Assembly: GCF_028554725.1 (NCBI RefSeq)
Contig: NC_071671.1
Location: 15,995,501 to 16,059,500 of the forward strand
Source of the DNA: Zeugodacus cucurbitae
Lineage: Eukaryota > Arthropoda > Insecta > Diptera > Tephritidae
DNA: 64,000 bases
Reading direction: 5' to 3'
Positions 1 to 12,640 of this stretch are shown here, in pieces; within the stretch, counting starts at the first letter, position 1; each line of letters begins with the position of its first letter. The translations under genes were made by a program, and so were the position numbers. The notes beneath the pieces are model-generated. The model did not search any database. It had not been told where the DNA came from and saw only the letters and a list, made by a program, of their open reading frames with translations.

Positions 1-2546
1 ATGATAAAAAATTTAAAATTTCTATAGTTTGAAACCCACCTAATCCTTTGAGTCAAATATTCATCGTTAGCATTAAATTCAGAGTATTATTATACCTTCG
101 TGCAGTATCGGATTTTTATTTATACCGATTTGATTAACTTAATTTGATCATATTTAAATTACATATTGTGTCGCACAGCTTTTTAATAAATTGAATAGTT
201 GGAGCTTCTATTCAGCGATGAGATTAAAATATTGCTTTTTCATAGTTTTCTCTATTGCATAAAGCATTTCTTACTTATACTATCCGCTATGTTCACCGTC
301 CGTGTTGTAACGCGTTGGACCCGATTACCTAGACCCAACTGTCAATGGCATTGTTGTAATTATAATCGCATAAATCTGAACCCCTTCACCTCAACCTCAA
401 CTTCATCATGGCTGCTCGACACAGTTTCCGTTTTAAATGTTAACAGACCTTTGCTCCACACTATATTTGATTGGTGCGCATTTGAGATACCAACTTAAAA
501 TGCAATTTATAAAATCTAAAAAAAAATTAGGTGAGGGTTATTCAAAAAACTACACTGTATATGTGCAACTATGTTATTATAAATGAGAATTATTTACCAT
601 AAAAATATTCGAATATTAGTCATATATCACTAACCACGTCTCGCAAAGGAATGAATGGATTTTTTTGCGCTTTCTGTGCGGTTAATCCACTTTCGAAGCA
701 AAGTACACTATATTCTAAATTGAAAACAAATGTTTGTTTTTATTCATATATTTCAATTTTTATTTTGTTGTTGTTGAGATTATTTATAGCACATTCATTT
801 TATTTTATTCATTCAAAAATATTATTCATTTGATTTTTCTGCACATTTCAAATTTCAATGTCAATGCGAAATGTCACGTTTATGTTTTTTACGATCGTCA
901 GTTACGATCAGCTGTTACTGCGTTAAATGATTTAAATGAAACGTGAACTGCATAAATACGTCAACAGTTTCGAGCAAGCTGCAAGCTGTAAGCTGTTCAA
1001 TATACTAGAGCACATCTCATCAGCGTTGTCTTAGCACATACATATGTATATCAAGGAATGCGTAACCGATTATAGTACTAAAACAACCTACTTATCAATT
1101 TCGCAAATAAATTAGAAAGAGCCCACAATAAGCAAAAATGCGCTTGACATATAGACATTTATAGACGATGTATGTAAGTATGTATGTACATATGTATGAA
1201 TATATGTATATATATATATGTTTTATGTTAGTATATACAAATATTCATTTATATACATATATTAGTCCAGCATTCACCTTTGAGTACTTTCTGAGTATTT
1301 ATTATATACATATATATGTTTGTATGTCTGCATGTTATTAGATCATGTGGTTCAAGGAAACATCACAGTAAAAAGTTCAAAATTCAAATGTGTGCACTTA
1401 AAGCAGTTTAGTATTACTAATTATTCACATTTTATTTATATACGTACAAAGTATATGTATATTTAAAATACAGTCTTCTCTGGCAACATGTTCATACATA
1501 TATGAGTATATGCATTATTGCAGTTAGTCATTTCATAAGGCAAGTATTTAGTGACTCTTTCTATTCACATACAATTCATTTTACCATATCAATGCCGACA
1601 AAGATTCGACGCGACTGTTGCACGCGATAAGCATTCCTTTAGCATACTTACATACGTACATATGTATAGTACGTATGTAGGCATGCGTTCCCGATTTGCA
1701 CTCAGTTTGTATTGAAACTAAGTCTAGTACATTAGTGCTGATATACAGTGTTTATACTATATATAAGTACTTATATGTATATATATGAACAGATGTGTAC
1801 AAGTATTGGATGGTTGTAATTGTGCTGCTTATCTTATCGCAAAATATTTTACAACCATTCATATTTGTATAAACTTACATTGCAGTTAAAAATAGTATTA
1901 CATACCTGTGTACTCATATATGAATTTACTGAATTACTGATGTAATATTGAGTCGTGCAGTTGTATGTATCTGTCTGGGTACATTACTTTGCTAGGAGGG
2001 CTAGTGAATGAATTTCTGGACGTAAACGAAAAAAATATGAAAATATTTACAATAGCGCTGAGTAACGTAAATTCTAGTTAAATATAAACTTCAAAAATAA
2101 TTTTCTTGATACAACATGACTATTTCGCATAATTATATATTTTTTCATTTTTTATTTACACATTCATATTTCATAATTCCAAATAAATCATACAATAAAT
2201 CACAATAGTAATTGCTAAATCAAAATTGATATGAGTTTAAATCATAAATTAAAAATCATTAATTACAGTAGCGCATACCAAAGCAATTAAGTTATTGCCT
2301 CAGTATACCAATTTATTCCCAAGAAACCCATTTATAGTGAAAAGTGAAAGTTTCCACTTTCAATACGGTTATAAACAGATCTATAGAGCAAAAAAAGTTA
2401 TATGTATTGGTTTATCATAGCAAATAATATTTAATAAATCATTATGACTAACTTACAAAATTATTCTGAACTCGTTACGTCACCTTAGCTTTAAGTTCAT
2501 AATTATCTTAAAGAATACAAATAAAAAATTGCAAAAAATAATTTAA
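1..2546. other. Intergenic, AT-rich, no supported gene
   Basis: No coding region can be supported. Short open frames, for instance around 199-498, have low-complexity composition and no recognisable domain. The stretch holds microsatellite-like CATACATATGTATG and TATATG runs, densest at about 1,165-1,320 and 1,650-1,810. These are typical of higher-fly intergenic or intronic DNA. Confidence 0.6.
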
Positions 2547-3736
2547 ACAAGTAAGGAAGGGCTAAGTTCGGGTGTAACCGAACATTTTATACTCTCGCAA
2601 TTTATGTATTTAACTTTATTTATAATATATAATACACAATTTGACCCACATATTCGTCATATATATTGTATAAAGTCCATTGAAAGTTGGAAACCATAAT
2701 ATTAGGTTAGAAGCACCGAGGTCCTCATGTTCGATATATGGGGCCTTAAAAACCTATGGTCCGATTTCGGCGACTTTTAGAATGCGGCTGCCACACTATA
2801 AACATAGTATTTGTGCAAAGTTCTGCACCGATATCTTCTTCTGCTTACTTTATATATTGTAATATAAACGATTCAGATCGTCGTCAAAGTTCTGGTATAT
2901 AGGAAGTAGGCGTGGTTGTAAAGCGATTTTGCCTATTTTCACAACATATCATTGGGATGTAAGGAAACTATTACAAACCAAGTTTCATTGAAATCGGTCG
3001 AGTAGTTCCTGAGATATGGTTTTTGACCCATAAGTGGGCGACGCCACGCCCATTTTCCATTTTGTAAAAAAATCTGAGTGCAGCTTCCATCTGCCATTTA
3101 TTAAGTAAAATTTGGTGTTTCTGACGTTTTTCGTTAGTGAGTTAACGCACTTTTAGTCATTTTCAACCTAACCTTTGTATGGGAGGTGGGCGTGGTTATT
3201 ATCCGATTTCCTTAATTTTTGGATTGTATTAAGAAGTGGCTAAAAAAACGACTGCAGAAATTTTGGTTTATATAGCTCTATTGGTTTCCGAGATATGTAC
3301 AAAAAACCTATTTGGGGGCGCGGCCACGCCCACCTCCCCAAAAAAATTACATCCAAATATGCCCCTTCATAGTGCGATCCTTCATACCAAATTTTATTTC
3401 CATAGCTTTATTTCTGGCTTAGTGTGGCACTTTATGTGTTTTCGGTTTTCGCCATTTTGTGGGCGTGGCACTGGTCCGATTTTGCTCGTTTTCGAAAGCA
3501 ACCTTCCTATGGTGTCAAGAAATAAGTGTGCCAAGTTTCATCAAGATATCTCGGATATATCGGACGGACGGACGGACGGACGGACAGACAGACATTCGGA
3601 TTTGAACTCCACTCTTCACCCTGATCACTTTGGTATATATAACCCTATATATAACTCGTATAGTTGATACAACCAACCGTTATGTGGACAAAACTATAAT
3701 ACTATCTTTAGCAACTTTTGTTGCGAGAGTATAAAA
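2547..3736 (-). mobile_element. DINE-1/HINE-like dispersed repeat, copy 1
   Basis: A near full-length copy of the family that recurs ten times here. In plus-strand order it starts with ACAAGTAAGG, then a hairpin (GTTCGG, short loop, CCGAAC) and TTTTATACTCTCGCAA. It ends with the inverted motif TTGCGAGAGTATAAAA. Internal landmarks shared with other copies are GTGGGCGTGGTTATTATCC, TTTTTGACCCATAAGTGGG, and a GGAC/AGAC array at about 3,575-3,600. An inverted subterminal repeat at both ends plus a hairpin inside one end matches non-autonomous Helentron (DINE-1/HINE) structure. By that model the 5' end is at the right and the element is in minus orientation. No protein is encoded. The family identity is inference from architecture. 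Confidence 0.75.
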
Positions 3737-4738
3737 ATGAGTGTACAACTAATCTAACGAATAAATATTTATTGATTTTTTAATTAATATAAACAACAGA
3801 AAATATTTTTCTTGCAAATATTTTGTAATAAATCATGCAATGACAAATATTAAATATATTTAATTACGGAATAAAATCGTTATATAGTATATGCACAAAA
3901 ATTCAAAAAATGTGAAAGAAGTTATCGCACTTTTTCAATAAAGTCCGATTTTCAAATACAAAAGAATTTCAACACTTTTCGTTTCATAGTAACCTAGAGA
4001 CTTTATGACTCTAAGATGTTTCATTATTTCTATATTATATATATTCTACATTATATACATATATGTTTTTCCTACAAATTTACTTTTTTGTCGTTTTATA
4101 AATAAAGTCAGTCAAAAAATTTCAATTTAAAAATTTAAGTTTTAACAAACCAAGCGTGGAGACTCCACTTTCTACATAAATTTACGGTTAATATTGAATT
4201 ACATCAAGCTCGGGGCACATTAACTATTTTTCACTACAACTTATATGAAAATGCGACACTGTGCCTATATCATTTCAACATTCTTTAAGTACACTCTAAA
4301 TATCAAGTGCGAGCCATACAACTATAGGTATTTCTATATAGGTTCAAGTTCGCCGCTGGTTACACTTTTTCCGCTTTTTCTTCAACAACAATTCACTATA
4401 ATTAGCGCACTATATATCTTCACTTTATATCGCATATTTTTTCATACCTTTTACAATACTATATATGTGTGAATACCTTTCTTCGAATAGCATATGGTAA
4501 TATAATCAACTATTTATAGTAGAATATATTGCCCTCGATATGATGATAAGAATATATGATGATTGTTGTAAAAGTAGATAGCACGAGAAGTGTATAAACT
4601 AACAGTGGTCATTATTGTTGGAAAATTGAGAGCTGTTGTTAGGTAAAACTATCTTAAAAATTAAAACTCTTAAATATTTTTTTTTTTTTAAAGCCAAATA
4701 TGAACTCTAAATTAAAATGAATTCAAATCTGAATTTTA
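3737..4738. other. Intergenic, nothing recognised
   Basis: AT-rich single-copy-looking DNA between a dispersed repeat and a decayed LINE. No gene, RNA or repeat structure can be supported. Confidence 0.5.
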
Positions 4739-4740
4739 TT

Positions 4741-5400
4741 GAAAGTAGAAAAATCATCAGGCATCAAAACTACTAGTTTGGCACTACAACCCCAACCTAC
4801 GGGCACAAAACTTCGCAAGTTACCTCTATCCTTTGCGAAGTCACGGCAGTTGTATATTCCTATGCACTTGGTTCCCGCCTTTGCTGCCGTTATTCACCCA
4901 TGGGTCTCGAATCGAAGGAACTTTCCACTGGAGTATCGTCTTCCATACATACGATATGGCGTTATCGTTGAATTGTTATGGGCTTAAATATATCCATGTC
5001 GCCGTAGATCTCAAATAGTTCATGGTTCCATCATCTCCTCGCTCACGCGGACGGCTGCAAATATCTTGCGGAGAACAATTTTCTCGAATACTTCAAGGAA
5101 CTACTCATCATCGGGTTGTCATGTTTATGTGCCGTATAAAAATGGGAATGATGAGAGACTTATAGAGTTTAATTTATGTATGTCGAGAGAAGGATCTGCT
5201 GTTCAATTGCCTACCGATTCCTAAATAGCACCTGTTGACATGAGTTATTCTGCGCTTGATCTGGAGGTTTAGATGGATAATGGCATTTATGCTGGTTTCG
5301 AGAAAAATAAAGTCCTTAACTTTTTCAAATGTATAGTTGCCAACAGTGACGTAGTTCCCAAGACACTAAGAATATTTATCTGTTCGCCTCAAGGTACTTT
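4741..5400 (-). mobile_element. Decayed non-LTR retrotransposon fragment (RTE-like)
   Basis: The stretch 5,040-5,390 aligns by eye with the reverse-transcriptase tail at the right end of the window. Shared words include TCTTGCG, TCTCGAA, GTTCAATTGCCTAC and GAGTTATTCTGCGCT, followed by CAACAGTGACGT. The frame is broken by many changes, so this is a dead copy with sense on the minus strand. Its left boundary is uncertain. Confidence 0.55.
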
Positions 5401-5627
5401 ATCTTGCTTTCATTCAACACTGGTTTCTGTAAAAATAGTCAAAATACAAACTTTCGATTACTAAAAATGTTATGAAAGCAACATTTGTAACACAGCGCCA
5501 CCTGTCATCTATTTCTTTAATATAATTTTTGATGCTTAATTAACTTAAAGAGTTCCATGGTGGAAATAGTTTATTACACATTAATTACTAAGAATAAATA
5601 CATTATATAAACGAATTTCTTTAAATA

Positions 5628-6614
5628 CTTTTATACTCTCGCAACAAAGTTGGTATGGGAGTATTATAATTTTGTTCACATAATGGTTGTTGGTAAGTCC
5701 TAAAACTAAACAAGTTAGATAAAGGGTTATACATATCAAAATAATCAGGATGACGGAATGTCTGTCTGTCCGTCTGTGCATCCGTCCACGTGCGCGTGGA
5801 AACGCCCCCTACTAAGTTTTTTGTACATATCTCGCAAACTACTAAAGCTATATCAAGGAAACTCTCTAGAGTCGTTTCTTTTAGGTACTACCTCCCATAC
5901 AAAGGTTATGTTGAAAACTACTAAAAATGCTTTAATTCAGTAAGAAATCATCAAAAGCCTTAAATTTCATTATAAAGATGGTACAGAAGTGCTGCACTCA
6001 AAATTGTATACAAAATTTTAAATGAGCGTGGTTCCGCCCACTTATGGGTCAAAAATCATATATCCGAAACTACTCGACCAATTTCCATGAAATTCGGTTC
6101 ATAATATCTTCCTAGCTTCCCAATGATGTGTTGTAAAAATAGTCCAAATCGGTTCACAACCACGCCTACTTTCCTTTCTTTGAAGTCGACCTTAATCGTT
6201 TACTTTATAATACAAAAACTTACTGCTAGTAAACATATCGGAACAGAATAAGAAGAGTGGCATCGCCCGTTCCAAAATCGTTTAAATCGGTCCATAAGTT
6301 TTCAAGACCCAATATATCGAATATGAGGACCTCAGTAACAAATTTTTTAGCGAAATTATAGTTAAGCCGCTCAGATGTTTTGAAGAAATTTAAGGGAATA
6401 TTTTTCATCTAATAATATGTCTCCGTGCCAATAATGAATAAAATCGGGTCATAACTTCATCTATCTCCCATATACTTAATATTAGGGTTTTCAAACTACT
6501 GTGGACTTTATACCATATGCCATATGCCGAATATGTGAGTCAAATTGTTTGTTATATTAATAAATTTAAATAAATAAATTGCGAGAGTATAAAATGTTAG
6601 GTGACACCCGAAAT
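5628..6614 (+). mobile_element. DINE-1/HINE-like dispersed repeat, copy 2 (3' end lost)
   Basis: It begins with TTTTATACTCTCGCAACAAA and proceeds through TATGGGAGTATTATAATTTT, the GTCTGTCTGTCCGTCTG array (about 5,758) and CACTTATGGGTCAAAAA. It reaches TTGCGAGAGTATAAAA at about 6,579-6,594. The terminal hairpin is degraded (GTTAGGTGACACCCGAA), and the last bases are replaced by the TA-rich flank of a pogo-type element. Orientation is opposite to copy 1. Confidence 0.7.
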
Positions 6615-6623
6615 ATATATATA

Positions 6624-7368
6624 CAGTAAAAGCTCCTTATTAACGCTTCATTTATTCGCGTTTTCACTATTCGCGGATTAAAAAAATGAGACCCAATTTC
6701 TATATTCGCGACTAAACATTTTTTTATTCGCGGATCTAATAAGTACATACATACATAATAATAAAATTATTGCAATTGGTATCCAACCCAATATTCTTGT
6801 CAAATGGACTAATACAATAGTAAAATAGATCTTATTAAAAGAAAATGTTAAATATTCCACTATTTTCGCAGAGGCTCACATGGAACTGAACTCTTGTTCT
6901 TACCCATTTTTTAGAAAACTTTCACAAAACACTTTAAATTAAATGGAACCAATAAACTCTTCACTTCTTTACATTTGAAAAATCTTAGTGATGGTTTAAG
7001 AATGGCAAATGAGCTCTGCGATTTCTTTATGGACATTGATCCGTCTATGGAACGAAGTCTAATTTTTAAGAAACAAATTGCTAATGCGACTGCTGTGTAT
7101 CAGTCTGAATTGAAGGAGCTTTTGAAAACTGCTAAGCAAGAAAAAATTACAAAATTCTTCAAACCATTGCCTAAGCCATAAGATAATTAATTAAAATGAT
7201 CAAAAACTTCAATTAAATAATTTTTTTAATACCTATTTGTTTTTTTTTTTTTGTCACCTAGGAACATACCCCCTATAATCCCATATAAATTACCATCCCG
7301 TATTCACGGATTCTGTATTCGCGGCATATTTATGGAACATATACCCCGCGAATAAAGAGTTTTTACTG
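6624..7368 (+). mobile_element. Internally deleted pogo/Tigger-type DNA transposon
   Basis: Terminal inverted repeats are visible. The left end starts CAGTAAAAGCTCCTTATTAA, and the right end, read on the other strand, starts CAGTAAAAACTCTTTATTCG. Both ends abut a TA dinucleotide (6,622-6,623 and 7,369-7,370), the usual Tc1/mariner/pogo target duplication, and CAGT termini are typical of pogo/Tigger. The element is about 745 bp, too short for a full transposase, but it keeps a C-terminal coding remnant (6,975-7,181). Confidence 0.75.
6975..7181 (+). pseudogene. C-terminal remnant of a pogo-type transposase with a PIP-box-like tail
   Basis: An open frame of about 68 codons inside the TIR element at 6,624-7,368. 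The peptide has an acidic/helical stretch and ends with QEKITKFF followed by a proline/lysine tail. QEKITKFF fits the PCNA-interacting consensus Q-x-x-hydrophobic-x-x-F-F. Drosophila pogo transposase is known to carry a C-terminal PCNA-binding motif, which supports the pogo assignment. The DNA-binding and catalytic domains are absent, so this is a fragment rather than an active transposase. The usable start is unknown because the frame simply opens inside the deletion derivative. Confidence 0.6.
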
Positions 7369-7498
7369 TATATACAAAATATAGCATATATTTACCGTAA
7401 TACTGTCTTTGGTTTTTTAAAAAAACAGCAAAAGCTTTCATTTCCGTTTAGTTTATTGCGCAATAATTTGTTTTAATGCGCAATGAAAGGTTTATAAA

Positions 7499-8847
7499 AC
7501 AAGTAAGTAAAGGCTAATTTCGGGTGCAACCGAACATTTCATACTCTCGCAATTTATTAAAGTAATTTTATAAAGATAACATATAAATTTACCCATATAT
7601 TCGGCATAAAGTTCTATAGAATAACGAAAATCATCATAAATAGTATATGGGGACTGGGGTAATTCCTAAACCGATTTCACTCGGATACAATATATCGAAG
7701 ACTATACGGTCACTTAATTTTATATTACTTATAATTAGGTATATGGGATCTGGGGGAAGTTATGACCTGATTTTAACCTGTTATAAGAAAAAAATTCAGA
7801 GGGAATGAGTTACATTAAAATATCTGAGAGATTTACCTATATTTTCGGTGAAAAATTACCCTTAGGCACTGAGTTCTTCATGTTCTATATCAGGGGCCTT
7901 GAAAAGCCATGGTCCGATCTTGACAATTTTTCCACAAGTGATGTCACAGTTGAAATACAATATTTGTGTAAAGTTTCATTCCACTATCTTCATTTATTCC
8001 TAATGTGTATATGTATTATAAAGTGAACGAATCAGAAGAATTCAAAATTGAGTTATATTAGAAGTAGGCGTAGTTGTGAACCGATTTCGCTCATTTTTCA
8101 ACCGTGTTGTCGTGGGTGTCAAGAAAGTGTTATATACCGACTTTCATTGAAATCGGTCGAGTATTTCTTGAGATATAGTTTTTGACCCATAAGAAGGCGA
8201 CGATACGCCCATTTTCCATTTTGAAAAAAAAAACTCGGTCCAGCTACCTTCTGCCATTTCTAATGTAAAATTTGGTGTTTCGGACGTTTCTCGTTAGTGA
8301 GTTAACCCACATTTAGTCATTTTCAACCTAACCTTTGTATGGGAGGTGGGCGAGGTTATTATCCGATTTCTTTAATTTTTGGACTGTATAAGGGAACGGC
8401 TAAAAGAAACGACTGCAGAAAGTTTGGTTTATATAGCTTTATTGGTTTGCAAGATATATACAAAAAACCTATTCGGGGGCGGGGTCACGCCCACTTTTCC
8501 AAAAAAAATGACATTCAAATGTGCCCCTTCCTAATGCGATCCTATGTTTCAAATTTTACTTTCATAACTTTATTTATAGCTTAGTCTTCGAAAGCAACCT
8601 CCTCAGGGTGCCAAGGAACATGTGTTCCAAGTTTCATTAAGATATCTTGATTTTTACTCAAGTTATCGCTTGCACGGACAGACGGACAGACGGACGGACA
8701 GACATCTGGATTTCAACACCACTCGTCATCCTGATCATTTATATATATATAACCCCATATCAAACTCTTTTATTTATTGGTGGCACAAACAACCGTTATG
8801 TGAACAAAACTATTATACTCTGTGCAACATGTTGCGAGAGTATAAAA
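7499..8847 (-). mobile_element. DINE-1/HINE-like dispersed repeat, copy 3
   Basis: It starts ACAAGTAAGTAAAGGCTAA, keeps a slightly mutated hairpin (TTTCGGGTGCAACCGAAC) and CATACTCTCGCAA, and ends with TTGCGAGAGTATAAAA. It is nearly full length (about 1.35 kb) and includes the GGGGCGGGGTCACGCCCAC palindrome-like block and a GACGGACAGACGGACG array near 8,680. Minus orientation by the Helentron model. Confidence 0.75.
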
Positions 8848-9463
8848 ATATGTATTATATTTTTTTATGAAATTTGTAGCGGATTAATTTTGTTTAACAG
8901 ACCACAAGACGCGCAAATGTGCATTTACAAACGTAGAATTCAATTCAAGCTGTTATCGCCAAAAATGCACAGAAAGCAGGAAAAAAGCGTAAAAAAATAA
9001 TTTATAAATTATAAAGTCGGCAAACAAGTTATGCACTGGGGATTTAAAAAAAAAATCGAAAATTCAAAATTTGTATTTCGTAACAAAAAACAAAAAAATT
9101 TGCAAGCTTTTATAATACTTCTTATTGTTCTTGTAAGAGTATTATAAATAGTTTTGTTTACATGCACACACTCTACTTACATACATATACATATAGTATA
9201 TGGCATACAATTAAATAGTAAACGCGCTTATCAATGCGTATACGCCATGGCGCACCATGCGCCGTACAAAGGTTAATGTAAACAACGTTGAATTCGCCGG
9301 TGCTTTGGCACTAAAATATTAATTATATATACATTTATTTTTACTTGAGCATTTATTTAACTAACCTAAATGTTTACCCTTTCGCCTGTGCTCGACTACA
9401 GTTTAACACATGCAACACAATGCGGAAGATAACTGTTATCGAAATGACACAATCTCTATAGTA

Positions 9464-10030
9464 CAGTATACTCTCGAAAAGTAAATTCTCAGAAAGTAAA
9501 TAATCGCGGAAAAGTTAATCACCTTTAAGATTACACATGCACCTCGAAAAAGTAAATTTTTTAATTTACTTTTCAGAGAGAGTGATAAAAAATTCGAAAC
9601 GAAGCAAGCAGCGTTTTTTACGATGTTCGCAAAAACACTTACTCTCTTGTTTATCGCGTCTTTTTAGTAAATAAACTCTCCTACTTGATCCACTGGTTTA
9701 AAAATGAAAACGATGCAAATCAGGTGTGAGACTTTTTGAATTGTCGTACAAAAATGGTCAGAAAATATATTGCAAAAGAAAAAAAACAAAAGAATATACA
9801 AGATTTTTTCTCTTCATAGTAAATACATATGTATGTATGTAAATGTAAATATGTTTTTCATGTAAATCCATATGTTTTATTGAAGCAAATAAATGAATGA
9901 ATTTTTTAATTTTAACAATGCATTTAATATTATAAAAACAGGTAATTTATGTATATATTTGGAAAAGTAAATTATTCGAAAAAGTAAATTACCCAAAATA
10001 GCAATCGATTTACTTTTCGAGAGTATACTG
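9464..10030. mobile_element. 567 bp TIR element (MITE) with TA target duplication
   Basis: The left end CAGTATACTCTCGAAAAGTA and the right end TACTTTTCGAGAGTATACTG are perfect inverted repeats of at least 20 bp. TA flanks both ends (9,462-9,463 and 10,031-10,032). Several internal GAAAAAGTAAATT words repeat in both orientations. There is no coding capacity. The CAGT start and TA duplication put it with Tc1/mariner/pogo-type MITEs, but the family is not named from sequence alone. Confidence 0.8.
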
Positions 10031-10032
10031 TA

Positions 10033-10379
10033 CATAGAAGTTTTCGATATTGTACCGGTTACTTACTTACTTTAGATAATTATATGTATGTATGTTTGTG
10101 ACTGCTTAAATGGTGATTAGTCTGTCTAACCCACTGTTGGATGCGCAGCACTAATACTAACTCGTCCAAAAACGTATTTTATTACCAAGATTTGAGGGTT
10201 AAGTCACTAATAAAGAAAAAATAAAAAAGTAAACAACAACAACAACAATGCACAAACTACAAACCGCTAGTTGAAACAAAAAGCGAGACGCTATAGAAAA
10301 CTAACAACAACAATCGTCAGCACCTACTCGCCGGCAATATTGAAATTATGTTGGTTAGTACGTTTTGGAGCAGCGACGT
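10033..10379. other. Intergenic, nothing recognised
   Basis: AT-rich flank with a short CAA run (about 10,231-10,247) leading into a GC-richer block that may be an untranslated exon. Confidence 0.4.
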
Positions 10380-11164
10380 TGTTGGACGAGTTCGTTTCGA
10401 GCAGCGGAGTGTGCGTGCCACTGTTTAGTGTTCAGTGTTCGGTGTTCGGTGTTCGTGTATGTAGTAATTGCTAATTTTGCGCTTTTGTCTTACGCCAATG
10501 TTAATCATTTGCATGTCAATTTCAAGCATGCGAAAAAAAAGAATTGAGTTGAAGAAACAAAAACGTAACAAACAAACAATTTGTTGAGCGCGAATATTTC
10601 GCATATTTATAAGCTTTTAATAATAAAAGTGCTTTGTTTGTATATATGTATATATCAGATCTACTTTGACCGACATACACTGCCATTTGGCGGTTTAATC
10701 AATTAATGCAATTAATTTATTGAGATTTGTTTTACATCAAATGATTCATGATCGTAGCGAATGCAGTTGTAAATAGACCGATAAACATACATATATATAG
10801 CTGTTTGTATTTTAAAAGTGTGACAAATTTAAAATCATATTTAATAACAATAATTTAGTTAATAAGCGCAAATAAAATATTATACAAATTCAAGTTCAAA
10901 CAGTAATCAAATTTGCCGTTAATAATAACGAAACTTCTAAAAATTATTGCAATAAAACACAAAAAGAAAATATAAAAAAATAAAAAAAACTATTTTTATA
11001 ATATAAGCACAAATTATTTGATCTCCCCATAAATCACTTACAAAATACAAAAACGAAAATATTAAGTGCAAAAAAAATTTTAAAAATAAAAATAAATTTA
11101 TATAAAAATATTTTCAAGTCTAGCAAATTTGCCGGCATTTGCACACATCAAAGATAAGGTTCGA
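10380..11164 (+). other. Candidate untranslated first exon with splice donor
   Basis: A locally GC-richer, non-repetitive block (10,340-10,480) contains a short tandem GTGTTCA/GTGTTCG run. It passes into A-rich sequence typical of fly 5' leaders and ends at a good donor, CGA|GTGAGT (GT at 11,165-11,166). No coding frame is convincing. The next plus-strand acceptor with a gene behind it is the hydroxylase exon at 22,170, so this could be its distant leader exon. That link is inference. It could equally belong to an unseen gene or be spurious. Confidence 0.25.
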
Positions 11165-12399
11165 GTGAGTGGGCTTAGTTATTGTAGTTTTGTAAGTCGT
11201 CGAAGATCTCTTAAATGCTTGTGTCTAACGAAATTTGATAACCGACTCTCCGCATAACGTCATTTAAATGGAAAGCAGGGTACCTACATACATATATAAA
11301 TGGACAGACATGAGAGCATACAAGTGATAATGCTCCATAAATATGCCGTAATTCTATAAGTATTCGCTTGTTAATCGCCTAAATTTTGCCATAAAATTGT
11401 TGCGGCAGCTGTTTTTTCCTGTTTTCACTAAGTGGATTGTTTACTTTTTGTGTGGCGCAAAACGTGATCTTAAACGCGTAATTTGAAATTATGATTTCTT
11501 GTTTTTTGATTCTTAATCAATACAAAACCAATATTTATATTTTAATAAAAATATTTACGTGGGCACGTTATGAAGTTTGTGTAATTGAAGTGTTTAATTT
11601 TTTTAAGTGAACTTCCAAAGGGTCTATCTCTTTGAATTTTACTCAGATGATTTGAATGAGACTATCCAGTCCCGTCCTTATAGCTTAGTGCGTTGAGTGT
11701 ATTGAATGCGCGACATCCATTTGGTGGAGGATGGATTTTTATTAAATCTCGTAACAAAATTGCTAAGAGAGTAGTATATTTATGAATTTCTGCTGTACGT
11801 GTTTATATCACTGAACTCTTCCTAAACGGCTATACCTGTTTCAATGCAATTTTTTAAGTGTTTTCAAATGGAATCGACAATAGTTTGTAGTCACCTTTCG
11901 GTCCAATTTAAATAGCGCATTTAATTAATTATAAATTTATAAATTTTTTTGATGTTTGCGCCATTGTTACCGAATAGAAACCGTATAATCAATTGTTTTT
12001 GATTGGAAAACATTTTCGATGTCGCTTCTGTCAGTGTACAAATTCTTAATACAATTAAATATTAATTCCAATAAATTATATATAAATTAATTGCATACTT
12101 TGTTTAATACCCAAATAACTTAAAATATCAGGCAGAACAACCTGTGTCGGATCCGCCAGTATAATATAAAATTTGTTTCCAAATTCGACGTACTGTTTAA
12201 AAATATAGAAATATAGCATTTATCAAAATATAACCACGATCGTTATAAATAATGTTATAGTTCGGGCTCAATTAGCACTATCTGTGCCATTTTGATGCAC
12301 TAGGCGTTGACCTTTTTATTTGCTATCAAGTTTAAGCTTCTGGTTCAAACCATTTTGTGGTTTCGATGAAGCTGCTAATATCCGTTATGCTTTTTGTAG
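11165..12399. other. Intronic or intergenic DNA, no supported gene
   Basis: No coding region is seen. A short stretch near 11,600-11,660 (GGGTCTATCTCTTTGAATTT) resembles the dispersed repeat at 43,600-43,900. Confidence 0.4.
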
Positions 12400-12640
12400 A
12401 CGTTCATTCGAAGTTTGATGCTTGATGGAGTTCAGTGTTCTGTGTCGGATCTGCGATAGGGCTGGGCATTCACAAATGGAAGTGGAAAACTGTTTCCTTA
12501 TTCCCTGTTAGTTCGCAGCTTCGGCATATGTTATTGTAGGGCATCCCCATATTCGACGCATGTTCTCCAAATGGCCAATGCCCTGTTATGGTAGCAGTTA
12601 GTCTGAAGATACTGTTCCTTAACTTATTTATTCTGTTTGC
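12400..12640 (-). mobile_element. Fragment of a LINE RNase H/zinc-knuckle end
   Basis: Read on the minus strand, the translation gives TGHWPFGEHASNMG, then NNICRSCE and LTGNKETVFHF. This is the typical conserved end of the RNase H and CCHC-like region of I/R1/jockey-type LINEs (…GH…GIP…CRxC…ET…H…). It then meets a stop. It is a short dead fragment with no ends preserved. Confidence 0.5.

Noticed and set aside
199..498. 99-codon open frame near the left edge
   Set aside because: No domain, biased composition, no splice or start context, and a likely chance frame.
3575..3600. GGAC/AGAC tandem as a possible CRISPR or satellite array
   Set aside because: Short simple repeat that recurs at the same place inside each copy of the dispersed element. 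CRISPR is not expected in a fly.
3236..3667. 143-codon open frame with a GRTDGRTDRHSD-like tail, and similar frames in other repeat copies
   Set aside because: It is generated by the GACGGACG array and conserved blocks of the non-coding dispersed repeat. Frames are not conserved between copies.
9467..9476. TATACTCTCG shared by the MITE terminus and the dispersed-repeat ends
   Set aside because: Only ten bases in common. The element ends, lengths and target sites differ, so common origin is not supported.
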